Shown here piece by piece: positions 49,936-61,352 of a DNA stretch of 64,000 nt. The stretch's first letter is position 1, and each line of letters starts with the position of its first letter. This DNA is from Polytrichum commune (taxonomy: Eukaryota > Streptophyta > Polytrichopsida > Polytrichales > Polytrichaceae). The notes beneath the pieces are model-generated. The model was not told the DNA's origin, did not search any database, and was given only the letters and a program-made list of their open reading frames with translations. The stretch is taken from positions 51,856,758-51,920,757 of the forward strand of contig OX485805.1 in NCBI GenBank assembly GCA_950295325.1, in the 5' to 3' direction. The position numbers were made by a program, and so were the translations under genes.

Positions 49936-50604
49936 CAGGGTTGTCTATCCCGACGTCATGACGGTGTCGTGCCGTCATGACGGGTCGTGTCGTGACGGAC
50001 CCCTCCGTCACGACACAATAGGGTCCACGTAGGGTCAACCTAGGGGGAAGCTAGTAGGGTGGGTAAAATACTTACCTTCTTGCCAAGGTGGCGTCCTATG
50101 TGGCAGAAAAGGCCGACGTGGATATGCCTAGCGCCAGGTAAACCATTTTGCCATTATGTTTATCATTCTGTTAAAATCAAAGTAGTAAAATATGACTAAG
50201 GAGGGTGTGGGGCGGACGGGGGACGAGGGTGGGGCGGACGGGGTCGGGAACGGAGCGGACGGGGGCGGGAACGGAGCGGATGGGGGAGGGAACGGGGCGG
50301 ACGGGGACGGGAACAAGGTTTTTTTTTTTTTTTTTTTTTGCGGACGGGGGTTGGGAACGGGGGCGGACGGGCACTAGTAATTTTTCCCCCACTTTACCTC
50401 TGCTTTGCTGACATGGCATCACACGTGGACATCTTACATCCTACGTGTCCGAAATGGGGTAATGTAATTACACACAAAATTTGGTAAAATTCAAGTCCGT
50501 CAGGATAAAGACAGCATCCGGCATAATGTCATGACGGATACGTGTCGTGACGGCACGACATTATGCCGAGATTAGCCTCCGTCACGACACAATAGACAAC
50601 CCTG
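49936..50604. mobile_element. hAT-type MITE, 669 bp
   Basis: Perfect 8-bp duplications 'ggtagggg' (49928-49935, 50605-50612) flank termini 'cagggttgtctat' present inverted at both ends. Just inside both ends are dense 'cgtcatgacgg'/'cgtgacgg' phrases in both orientations. A GC-rich minisatellite and a T-run occupy the centre. There is no transposase. Confidence 0.9.
50209..50372. repeat. GC-rich minisatellite with T-run
   Basis: Degenerate units based on 'ggcggacgggaacgga' run across the stretch, interrupted by about 22 T residues at 50318-50339. It lies inside the hAT MITE. Confidence 0.85.
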
Positions 50605-50612
50605 GGTAGGGG

Positions 50613-51832
50613 TGAATCATTGGGTTTTTCAACCTTGCAGTTGAGCAATATTATTATTTTGTTCTTGCCATCTAATGTTACAATTAATGCCTCAACCCTT
50701 GGATCAAAAAATAATTGCTTCATTCAGTTCAATATAAGAAGAAGCTTTTAAGATGGGTTTTTCCTTAGTTTGATTCATCTACTACTCACCAAGACTTGAG
50801 GAAAATAATACCTTATGTAAGGCAAACTATTATATGGTACGCTCAAGTGTGGAGAGAAATAAATCCCCAAACCATACAAAACATTTGGAGATTGTCCAAG
50901 ATTTTACATACATACTAGAGTGCCAATTTTGGCATGGATGATGAACATAAGAATGAAAGAATGAAAGAATGAAAGCAACAGAAAATGTATTGGCAAGTTG
51001 CATTTCCTCTTTGAATCTTGGAAGTGAAGAAACGTCTATTGAAGAATATATGCAGTTGGCAAGAGAGGAAATTGTTGATGCAGAGCATAACACGGTTGAG
51101 TTGGTGGATTTGGCATAGGGTAGAGAAATCCATTTGGGTTCAGATTTAAATAAATAGCCAATGGAGGGGAATAATGTAGATGACTAGCCAACACCAATAG
51201 TCAAGCTTCCTCAAGCACGTGAGTATGCCCTATTACTATCAAATTTTATAATGGAGCATCCTTTGGAGTTTTCAGTCGTAGATGTGACGAACATGCAATC
51301 TTATGGAACAAGATGTCGTTCTCCAACATCAAACAAAACATCATCAGAAGACAATAAATTGTTACTTTTGTGGTGTGGTATATGGTGAAAACATCATCAT
51401 GGGACTATATTTTTTTTTAACTTCATATTATGTGATGTTGTGAGCAAATTTATGCAATAAAAATATTCTTTCTTACTTATGTATCTTCATTGTGTATACA
51501 AAAAGACATTTTCACCGAAATAGGCCATGTTCTTGGAAACCCTCGATAGTACAACATTTAAGGCCAAAATGTCAAATTATGCAAAATACGACATTCGAAT
51601 AGTAAGTCACTTTTTTGCGTGACCAAATGTGTCACATTAAAGGGGGAGGATAGTATCCGAAAGCTGGATGCACTATAAAACAAACTGGTGGAAACAATAT
51701 TAGAATCTAGGAAGTGAATGTTGGAATCCATAAACAAATAGCATGGACTAATATTTCAAGAGGATGCTTTAGGTTTTTAAGGTAGATGAGGCTAATTTGG
51801 TTAGCTTGTTAGTGTGCATGCGACAAAAAACT
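50613..51832. other. Gene-free interval
   Basis: Fragments such as the stretch near 51000-51370 vaguely recall a decayed Copia gag (minus/plus mixture), but nothing can be supported. No intact gene. Confidence 0.4.
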
Positions 51833-52055
51833 TACTACACCAAATATGGTATTTAGTGTCACTTACTATTTGGAATTATGCAACGCTATTTTTCTTACTA
51901 CGGATGTATTTTTTACCAAGTAAAGTTGTTAATGTTCGATAGTGTCCAAACAACCAATTTCAATTTTTGGTAAAACATGAGATATGGAGTATATAGATAT
52001 AGCATTGCATAATTCCAAATAGTAAGTGGCACTAAATATCATATACAATGCAGTG
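51833..52055. mobile_element. CACTA-like MITE, ~220 bp
   Basis: Inverted arms of ~45 bases (51844-51888 and 52001-52045), core 'cttactatttggaattatgc', near-identical. The outer ends read 'actacaccaaatatgg' (left) and 'cactgcattgtatatgat' (right, inward). The CACT-type ends suggest CACTA, but no clean 3-bp target duplication is visible. Confidence 0.5.
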
Positions 52056-54400
52056 CCAACTACCAACTAGAACAAACAAAGCCAAAGGCTAGAATACAGG
52101 GTGCAATGCAAAGATTTTTGGATAGCTTGCCTTTTCATGTTAGGACCTATAAGTAAACATATGTTCAAACATTTTTTCTTCCTATTCTTGACTTATATAG
52201 CCCACCCACAATTATTGGTGCGGGGCACCAATGGACGGTTTCTACCAGCATTGGAGACTTATTTCGCGACATATTTCTTACATGTGTAGGAGTTGTGTCA
52301 CTTTATTGTCATGCAAAAGGTTCGTGAAGTAATGTTCTATCTTTGATTAGTTTTATAGATCTTCTAGCTAGATCTAGACCTAGATGCTAGTCACCTACTT
52401 CATTAAGTATTAAGGTAGGAGAGAAGCAATTACCACACCCGAAGTGCTACAGCTGGGGCCCTAGTTCAAACACTTTGGGGCCCCCAAGTATAGAACGTGT
52501 GCCCCAAGTATAGAACTGTATGCATGGTACTGTCGAAAAAGCATAATGAAGAATTTACCCTCCGAAGCTTGCAAAACCCAGCTGACAAAAAACCAAAAAA
52601 CAGTAAATGCACACAAAACAAAACTGGACAAGCGACGAGACGAAGGGACGAAAGCCAGGACGAGATGAAGGGAAAAGATGTAAATTCGAGAAAGAGCGCT
52701 CCAAATTAAGACAGTGACGGAATGCGTGCCAGGTTTCACATTGTTCCTGCCTCCGAGACTGTTCCGGACCAAGAATTTGAGGACGTGGCACCGAAATGAA
52801 CATCGGGTGTGGCTTGAACATCGGGTCCGTTTGAGACTTGTCTGAGGTCCTTTCTAGGATACCCCAAGCGTGCCAGTGCCCTCGAACATATCGTAGTATG
52901 AAGGCAGGTTCGACACTTTCATGTCGAATAATTAATTAAATTTTGAAAAATAGGGGTCGGCACTTTCAAAAATAATTATTGAAAATTCGGTTGTTAATAA
53001 CCAACATTGAATTTTAGTAGTGGCTACACGTTTTCATTTGTTTTTTCTCCACAATTGTTTGTTGTCTCCATTTTTGTTCATTTTGACCAGGTACTAGATA
53101 AATTTATTTATTTATCCGGCAATTTTTTGGGGAATTGTTTTTTGTTGTCCCTGCCTTCCTAGTAAGGTATACGAACTCCCACAAACCAAAATACGTAAGT
53201 TCCACGAATACCCGGCGTTTGATGTGGGGGGTGGCATCCGAAACTAGATAGATAGATAGAAACTCCGGTCCCTATTTAAAGGGGCCGGCGTGAATGAAGT
53301 GTCCGTTCGTATTGTCAAATGACCCGATGCCCACCAGACAAGGGGAAATTTGGACAGTACTACTCTCCCCTTCCGGGGATGGACACTATAGTAACCGGAA
53401 AACAAAATGAAGGTAACCCTCCTTAGTTGTGTAGCACGTAGTTGCTTCTATGTTATAGTATAAGTTGTAGTTTGTTGTGTTTGGTGGTCGCCAAGTCATG
53501 TTTCCTTGGTTGGTTGAGGGAGGATGTTTGACTACATGTAGGCGGTCCGGGTTCGACTCCCGTTGAGTCCGTCTGAGCGTTTAGTGTGTTATACATGACT
53601 TGGTGTTGCTAGTGATTTAAAGGCACGAAAATTGTACCAACCAGCCGGCTCCTACCCATCTTCCTGAGCTATTGGTGTTTATATTGTTCAATAAATAAAG
53701 GACTACCTTATGATCCTTTTCTTATTCTTGTTCTTTTATTTGTTTGTTTATTTATTTATTATTCTATTGGTATTGCTTGGTTATTTTCAATACGTCTTTT
53801 ATGTAGAAGGATTGAACTGGCATATTGTATGGCAATGGTGTTTATTTCTTTGAATGTATGGTTTATGGAATTTTGAGGTAGTTTAAATGTTTGTTCAAGT
53901 TGTTTCATTGACGGGGTGTGTGTGGTTCCTCTAGCTCCAGCCGAGATGACTATCATCCGAAACTACGTATAAGAGGGGTACTAATGCCATTGAGGCAAGA
54001 AAACATTTTTTCCAATTGCAACCAGTCACATACCACGATCCTGCGGATCATGTTTAATAATTTGTTTGGTCTTGTCCATTTTCGTCGATGGGCACCTTGG
54101 GTTGGAAATTGACATTCTTGGATTGCTAGTGTTTTTCTTGAACCTTTACATGCAATTGTTGGTATAGAAATTGCCGTTGTGCGGACGGGTTGCAATTTTT
54201 TCCCCATCCAATTGCTTTCTATTTGACGCGGATGATCGATTTGATTTTTGGACAATCCGCCCTGGTGGGAGCCTTGCCCTAAATTCACAGCCCAAGTTGC
54301 TGGACTGGATAATCTCCCCGTGGTGACCCATATGTGGAATCCACGTGGATACCCAATATGCACATCTATGCTACGAGCTTGGAGTCCGAATAGGGGATGG
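52056..54400. other. Gene-free interval
   Basis: No protein-coding gene recognised. It contains a possible Pol III-type promoter pair near 53508-53560. A short 'agatagatagata' run lies at 53246. Confidence 0.4.
53508..53560 (+). mobile_element. tRNA-like A/B-box pair, possible SINE head
   Basis: A B-box 'ggttcgactcc' (53550-53560) sits in a small T-arm-like stem. An A-box-like 'ggttggttgag' lies about 40 bases upstream. The sequence does not fold into a full tRNA cloverleaf by eye, so a tRNA-derived SINE or pseudo-tRNA is more likely. The downstream end was not defined. Confidence 0.3.
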
Positions 54401-56119
54401 TGACGTGTAGGCGCCCGGGAGCGCTGGACCGCGGAATCAATACGGAGGCGACGACGCCGCCAACTTCAGGTCCCGGTTCGCAAGTACGCAGCATTGCGCG
54501 CTACTATACACTCCGCACACAGAAGGGAGACGGATCTGACGAGAAAACACACACGCCTGTGCAACAATCTTCAACCAATATATGCAAATCGGGTTGACGA
54601 CCACTGAATGTGTTCAGGGCGCGGATGACAACGCCCGGGCATGGAAACCAGAATCGCTGGCAAGTTCTTCACGCCGTGGGAAGGATGCACCACTGTGCGT
54701 CACGATCCGTTCATGTTCACCGTCGAGACCCTGCGTCAAAATTGTTGTCGTGACCCTGCAGGTGGGTAGCGTGCAATTGGGGTGGATGGGAACACAATAC
54801 CTGCTCCATGGTCGGCAACATAGGCAATTAATCATCGATATGAAACTGGCCTCCGATCGATCTCCCGAATAGAGGTGTGCAACTAAACCCTCTACCCCTA
54901 TATTGTATGCAATTTGGTTTAGGGTTGCATGCAGATGACATTTATGTGGCGTTTTGCATGCCAACATGTATTCGGGTTCCGATGGTGTCATGGCAGGAGA
55001 AATGTCGATGAAGTATGCACCGGTGCACCCCAAAACCCCCTTTCCCATACTGAACTTGTTTGCAATGATGTAGGCACAGAATCCCTGCCCAGCCAGTGGT
55101 GTCCTCTCATTCAGGGAGCCTGTTAGGTTTGAGTAAAGACAATGCGTACCGGGGAGCGAAGATTCTATGAATGTGGGCTCATCATTGTCGAAATTGTCTT
55201 GTAATTGGCAGGAACAACCGGTCCACATGTGGATGTGCGGCACGACCCGACCACGTTATTGATATTAAACACAGGGTCTGCCACTAGTGGAAACACAGGT
55301 ATGATATCAGCCATCATGGCCGTTGTTTGCTATTGGCATGGTAGTTCAGAAGGAGAGAACATGGAGGTGGCACACCAAGTGCACAAATAACAACAGAACC
55401 ACACCCACCTGTTCTGCCCAAAATCGAGGAATCCAATATGGATCCCCAAAAATAATTGGCCACTTCCATTGGGCACAGCAATGTAAGTGCAGGGTGAAAG
55501 CCAAACTGGGATTTGATTTGCAGAATAGACGTGAAACGGTGTGGCCTGGCACGGTTTAATTTGTTTCTCACACAGAGACATTGTTGGTCTAGACCGCACG
55601 TTGGCGAAATGCAGCGGGTCATGGGTTTGCTGCCCAACCCTTCACGCGGCGTTTTTGTTTGGTGGATGTTTTGCCAGGGGTTTTTTCTGTTTGGTGGATG
55701 TTTAGCCAGGGAATGGGTGGAGAGTGTGTTTGGAGAGCTGGGAGTAATGGTCACTTAGCGTATGACATCCACAGATTTTTTGTTTCACGTGGTAGACTGC
55801 CAAGTGTGACCGAACAGTGCGTGCAACGTGATTCTGTAGCACAGGGCACCCAGACTGTGCGTCGTGGAGACATCTTTTCGGGCGCGTAGGCGGACTTCCA
55901 ATTCTGCGGTCATCGGTGAAAGCGGGTGGATGCGTGCTGGAAGGGTGAATGGGAACGCCAACGGCCGCACACGGGCGACTGGGAGGGAACATAATTGGTC
56001 CACACCAAGGAGGGCTTGGCTGGATGTAAAAGCAAGCCAAGTGTGCGTGCCGTTCGTAGCTCACTTGCATTGTGTAGGACGTTGAGTAATGTCATTGGTT
56101 GTTGTTGACGCAGGCAGGG
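54401..56119. other. GC-richer sequence flanking the chromovirus, no confirmed gene
   Basis: Composition changes sharply from the AT-rich DNA to the left. Long overlapping open frames occur on both strands but none shows a known domain. A 32-base direct repeat ('gtttggtggatgtttt…') lies at about 55655-55710. Together with 62129-64000 it probably forms one older element into which the chromovirus jumped. Confidence 0.4.
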
Positions 56120-56138
56120 TGTTAGGGACATAGTTTTG

Positions 56139-56250
56139 GAACCTTCTAAGGACAAGTTTCTAGAAAGTTCTAAAAACAAGTCTCTAGAACACTCTAGAAT
56201 GAACTTTCTAGAACATTCTAGAACATTCTAGAAACAAACTTCTAGAACCT
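56139..56250 (+). promoter_or_regulatory. Heat-shock-element array in the 5' LTR
   Basis: Alternating nGAAn/nTTCn units are packed here. 56206-56233 holds six perfectly phased units (TTC, GAA, TTC, GAA, TTC, GAA, each spaced by two bases). Shorter groups lie at 56139-56146 and 56158-56170, and a further TTC/GAA/TTC group near 56240-56253. Three units suffice for binding by heat-shock factor trimers in plants. The TATA box lies 70 bases downstream. Confidence 0.8.
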
Positions 56251-56313
56251 TCTAAAAACCTCCAATATAAGTTGGTAGAAGCTTACGAGTTGACTCTAGA
56301 AATATATATAAGA

Positions 56314-56343
56314 GTCGAGGCTGAAGAGTTCTTCAGTCTCGAC
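56314..56343 (+). other. R-region RNA stem-loop in the 5' LTR
   Basis: 'gtcgaggctgaaga' pairs with 'tcttcagtctcgac' across a 2-base centre: 14 pairs, all Watson-Crick but one G-U. It begins just after the TATA box, so it would lie near the transcript start. The identical hairpin at 61968-61997 would lie near the transcript 3' end. Confidence 0.75.
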
Positions 56344-56497
56344 AACGCACTCCTTAGGACTCTAATCCACATCTCTGGGTGTTGATCGTGTACTCTTCTT
56401 GTTAATCCAAGTTTCCTAGTGGTTCTTGTTTTCTAGTACTTAATCTCTCGTTGCTCATTCTTGTGTCTTTGACAGTTTGTCGAGACTGCATTCTCAC

Positions 56498-56509
56498 CGG
56501 TATCATAGC
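56498..56509 (+). other. Primer-binding-site-like sequence
   Basis: 'cggtatcatagc' resembles the initiator-tRNA-Met site 'tggtatcagagc' used by many plant LTR elements, with two changes. It starts 24 bases after the LTR end, farther than usual, so another primer may be used. Confidence 0.4.
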
Positions 56510-56769
56510 TAGTCATTTCTAAGAGAGCGGATTACCCCACTTTTGAAAGTGTGCTAGTGCTTTAGAGGTTACGGACTACCCTCCTCTAACTGATATTTCT
56601 TCCACCTCAGTATTGAAGTCTTATTCTTCTTGACGAGTGTGGATTACCCCTCTTCTCGGAGTCTTAAGGCGTTTTAGAGGTTGCGGAGTACCCTCCTCTA
56701 AACCAATATTGTTCTCTTGTCAAACCGTTGTTCTCCTGTCGTGGGATAGTCGGAGATCAAGACTTTAGG

Positions 56770-57771
56770 ATGGCTGAAAGTTTAGATTCCAAATTAGATG
56801 GCATCATCAATGCTCTTGCTTCGTTGTCACATAGGACTGCAGATATTGAAGGAATCATGACAGGACTTCACAACGAAGGAGCATCTGTCATAGCGCCTTC
56901 TTGAGTATATCATGCCCAAAATTCTGCACTAGATGAAGCATCTTTACCTTCGAGTCAACAAAACCAAGTAATGCTACAACGGAAGGAACCTCGAGTTAGC
57001 CTTCCTGACAAGTTCAATGGAACGCGTTCTAAGTTTCGAGGTTTCTTAAATCAAATCATATTAATAACAGTTTTGCAGCTTGAACGCTATTCGACGGAAA
57101 AAGCGCGTATTAGGCTTGTTGGAACATTGCTTACAGGGCAAGTTCTGTCATGGTTTGCTTCCTTGTTTGAGAAACGATCGTCAATTTTGAGCAACTTTGA
57201 GACATTCTTGGAGGCATTTACAGAAGCATTTGGTGAACATGACAAGGTCCGATGGACTACAACCAAATTTCGGTCACTACGACAAGGGGCACACTCTGCA
57301 TCAGTCTATGCATCAGATTTCACACAATTGGCGAGTGACATCAATTGGGGTGAATATGCGTTGGTGAGTCAGTTTTATTGGGGTTTGAGGGATGATGTGA
57401 AGGACTTGCTGTTAAGTCTTCCAGATCCGCAAACACTCAACGAAGCCATTAGCCAAGCTATAAAGTGTGACAACCGTCTATTCCAACGTCGCCAAGACCA
57501 ACGTCCAAGACACCAAGCGACTCGTTACAATACAACTATGACGGCAATGATCTTGGATTCACATTTGGAAGCAGAAGACATGCAAATTGATGCGGCACGT
57601 GTCAGAACTCTTACTCCAGAAGAAAAGAAACGACGAATGGAAGAAGGATTATGGTTATATTGCGGAGGAGAAGGTCACAAGGCTATAAACTGCTCCAAGA
57701 AACAGAACCGATGTACTGTTAAGACTAGAAGCACAATGATCCCGGAAAACGACAATGCCCAGCCACAGTAG
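56770..57771 (+). pseudogene. Chromovirus gag
   Basis: The frame from the ATG at 56770 is interrupted by TGA at 56902-56904, then open to 57771. It contains the retrotransposon gag (capsid) region with 'LPDKFNGTRSKFRGF' and 'LTGQVLSWFASL'. A C-terminal zinc-knuckle relic 'LWLYCGGEGHKAINC' has Trp where the first Cys of CCHC is expected, so RNA binding would be impaired. Confidence 0.85.
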
Positions 57772-57776
57772 GAACC

Positions 57777-60700
57777 GTGCGGCTGGAAGACCCAACGCCA
57801 CGACAAAAATCGGGTTCCTATTTCTCCGCCCAACGTACTCGTTGTTTTACAATTTCTCTGTCTCTCGGTCCTCAGCAACAAAAAACTTTAGCTTTATTAG
57901 ATTCGGGGGCATCTACTTGTTTTTTAGATGAAAAATTTGTTAAACGCCACAAGATTCGTCTAGTATAAAAATCTAAGCCTATTCACGTAGAGGTGATAGA
58001 TGGACGACCTTTATTATCTGGTAGTGTGACCCATGAATCAGAACCTATAGAAGTGACGTTTAAGGACCATAATAGTTATGTTGTCTTTAATATCATTAGA
58101 ACTCCATCAAGCCCTGTTATTCTTGGTCTTTTCTGGTTAGTAGATCATAATCCGACCATAGATTGGAGGTTACGGAGAATCACATTCCCTGAAAAAACTA
58201 ACCTCGCTAGGAGACCATAAATTAAAAAAACCCTTATTTATTGGAGCAAGAGCGTTCATAAGATCGTCTAAGGAGAGAACACCGTTTGTCATTTACGCAA
58301 CTCCGACTAAAGGAGAGACGACCTCAACAACAAGCATACCAATGCAGTACAAGGATTTTCAAGACGTATTTCAAAAGACGAACGCCGACATGCTGCCAGA
58401 GCACCGACCATACGATTGCGCCATAGAATTGGAAGACGGAGCACAACCACCTTTTGGTCTAATTTACAAATTATCACAGACAGAGTTGGCAGAATTACGA
58501 AAGTACATTGACGAAAACCTAGCCAAGAATTTCATTTGTCATTCAAAATCGCCAGCTGGAGCACCAATTTTATTTGTCAAGAAGAAGGACGGTTTACTAC
58601 GGATGTACGTGGACTACCGAGGACTCAACAAGGTGACCAAGAAAAACTGCTATCCCTTACCTTTGATCTCTGGCCTCCTAGACCAACTTGGACATGCAAA
58701 GATCTTTACAAAGATTGATTTAAGGGGAGCCTACAACCTCATGCGAATTAAAGAAAGAGACGAATGGAAGACGACTTTTCGCACAAGGTATGGCCATTTT
58801 AAATATAATGTGATGTCTTTTGGTCTTACCAATGCTTCGGCGGTCTTTCAACATATGATGAATGACATCTTTCAGGAGTACCTCGACGATTTTGTTGTCA
58901 TCTATTTAGATGACATTATGGTATTTTCCAAGAATGAAGAAGAACATGAGAAACACGTACGGTTGATTTTTAAGAAACTACGCGAACGAAGATTCTACGC
59001 CAAGTTGGAGAAATGTTTGTTTCACCAAACAGAAATGGAGTTTTTGGGATTCGTTGTGACTACTGAAGGCTTGAAGATGGACCCCAAGAAAGTAGAAGCA
59101 ATCGTGTCTTGGAAAGTTCCAAAGACGATTAGAAATGTACAATGTTTTCTTGGTTTTGCTAACTTTTATCGGATCTTCATCAAGAAATATTCTCAAGTCG
59201 CCGCTCCATTCACTCGGTTAACATGCAAGGAGAAGTTGGAATGGGGACCTGAAGCCGAACGAGCATTTCAAGATCTCAAGACGGCATTCACCACGACTCC
59301 AATCTTGGTACATCCCAACTTTGCAAAGGCTTTCTATTTGGAGAACGATGCTTCAGACTTTGCTTTAGGAGCCGTGCTTTCGCAAATTGGCGTTGACGGG
59401 AAGCTCCACCCGATTGCTTTCTATTCTCGCAAGTTCTCTGTTGCTGAAATCAACTCTGAGATCCACGATAAGGAACTCCTTGCTATAGTGGATTCCTTTC
59501 AAGAGCGGCGTCACTTTCTCGAAGGCGCTGCACACCCAGTGACCGTATACACGGATCACAAGAATCTGGAATACTTCATGTCGACTCGAGTTTTGAATCG
59601 TCGTCAAGCTCGATGGAATATGTCACTATCTCGATTTGATTTTGTTATCAACTACAGGCCTGGAAACAACAAGGACTGTCCGATGCGTTATCGAGGAGAT
59701 CGTATCTTGCGCCAAAGGCTGGAGAATCAACATTTAATTAGCAGTGTACGACATTGTTGAAACCAGAGCAATTTAGGATTTTCACTGCTGTCGTACCTAT
59801 TGACACCGATTTCCTCAATCAAGTACGTGCTGCGACCATTGAAGATTTTGTAGCTCGTGACATCAAGCAACGTAGCAATGATGACAAGTTCAAGGTAGAG
59901 GGTGATCTTCTGTATTTTGAGGAACGGTTGTACATTCCACAAGGACCTGCGCGACTTCGGGTTCTTCAATCTCGTCACGATTTTCCAGCTACGGGACATT
60001 TTGGGTTCAATAAGACCTTAGAGCTTATTTTCCGAGATTTTTGGTGGCCCCAAATGTGGAAGGATGTCAAAGAGTTTGTCCTCTCTTGTGACATTTGTTC
60101 AAGATCCAAGACCCCTCGGCATCGTCCATATGGGCTTCTGCAACCATTACCTGTTCCACGTCGTCCGTGGTCTTCGGTTTCTATGGACTTCATTACAGAC
60201 CTACTGCCATCGAATTCATTTGACAACATTTTTGTTGTGGTCGATCGACTTACAAATATGGCGCATTTTGTCATTTGTAAGAAGACGGCATCAAATGAAG
60301 ACACAGCAAGACTCTTTCTTGATAGCATGTATCGTTATCATGGCGTACCAGATGATATCATTTCAGATCGAGGAACTCAGTTTGTATCCAAGTTTTTGAG
60401 ATTCCTCTTTGAAAAACTAAAGGTGGACATTAACCTTTCTTCAGCTTTTCATCCTCAAACTGACGGACAATCGGAGCGGGTGAATCAAGTCTTAAAGCAA
60501 TATCTACGATGTAGCATCAACTACTAGCAAGACGATTGGACTACATATCCACCACTTGCCGAGTTTGCTTACAACAACACTCTCCATGCTTCAACTCAAA
60601 GCACGCTATTTTTCTCCAACTATGGATACCACCCGAAGCTCGACTTATTGAGCTCGTCAACGAATGGCAATCCGGCAGCAGAAGAATTTGTGAAGCAACT

Positions 60701-61230
60701 ATCCGAACTTCAGACGACATTGAAACTTCAACTACAATCCGCCCAAGGCATCTGCAGATAAACTTTGGAATGAGGCACCTGCTTTCAAGATTGGAGATAA
60801 AGTGTGGCTTATCCGACGAAATATCAAGACGAAGCGACCGTGCGATAAGTTGGACTACCGAAGATTGGGACCATTTATCGTCCAGAAGTAAATCAATCCT
60901 GTGGCTTACCGTCTGGAATTACCGGCCGCTATGAAGGTACATCCAATTTTTCATGTCTCTTTATTGGAACCTTATCGAGAGTCATCTTTTCCAGGAAGAG
61001 TGCAAAGTCCGCCACCTAGTATCGAAATCGAGAACCACGAGGAATACGAGGTGGATAAGATACTGGATTCACGGCGAAGATGGGGTAAATTAGAGTACTT
61101 TGTGTATTGGAGCGGCTATGATATTAATGAACGAACATGGGAATCGGCCGAAAATCTCGCTAATGTGTCAGAAAAAATACATGAGTTTTATCAACGATAT
61201 CTTCATAAACCTAAGCCGTCTCGACGATAG
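57777..61230 (+). pseudogene. Chromovirus pol (PR-RT-RH-IN-chromodomain)
   Basis: Blocks in order: protease 'LDSGAS' near 57900 (stop at 57966); RT from 58342 with 'FVKKKDG' and 'YLDDIMVFS'; RNase H with 'DASDFALGAVLSQ' and 'TDHKNLEYF'; integrase from 59754 with an HHCC zinc finger ('CDICSRSK'), Asp in 'SMDFITDLLP', Asp in 'ISDRGTQF' and Glu in 'DGQSERVN'; stop at 60525-60527; GPY/F-type 'VHPIFHVSLLEPY'; and a chromodomain 'EYEVDKILDSRRRWGKLEYF' to 61230. At least three frame changes and three stops break it. The chromodomain normally steers integration to methylated histone H3 chromatin. Confidence 0.92.
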
Positions 61231-61352
61231 CCTCTCTTTGACGCTTACCTACCCAAGAACATAAAAGGGAGGGAGAGTATTATTAAAATTCACAGTCACT
61301 GTGTAGATAGTTTTCAAGTTGATATAAGAATAGAACTTTTCCAATAGTCATA

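Larger units (their letters stand above)
56120..56474 (+). repeat. 5' LTR
   Basis: Begins 'tgttagggacatagttttgg', ends 'gtgtctttgaca'. It aligns end to end with 61772-62128. It contains the heat-shock-element array, a TATA box (tatatataag, 56303-56312) and an R-region hairpin. Confidence 0.95.

Noticed and set aside
54614-55243. 209-codon open frame on the minus strand
   Set aside because: Cys/His-rich but with no recognisable domain, and it overlaps frames of similar length on the other strand; GC-richer DNA of this kind produces long chance frames.
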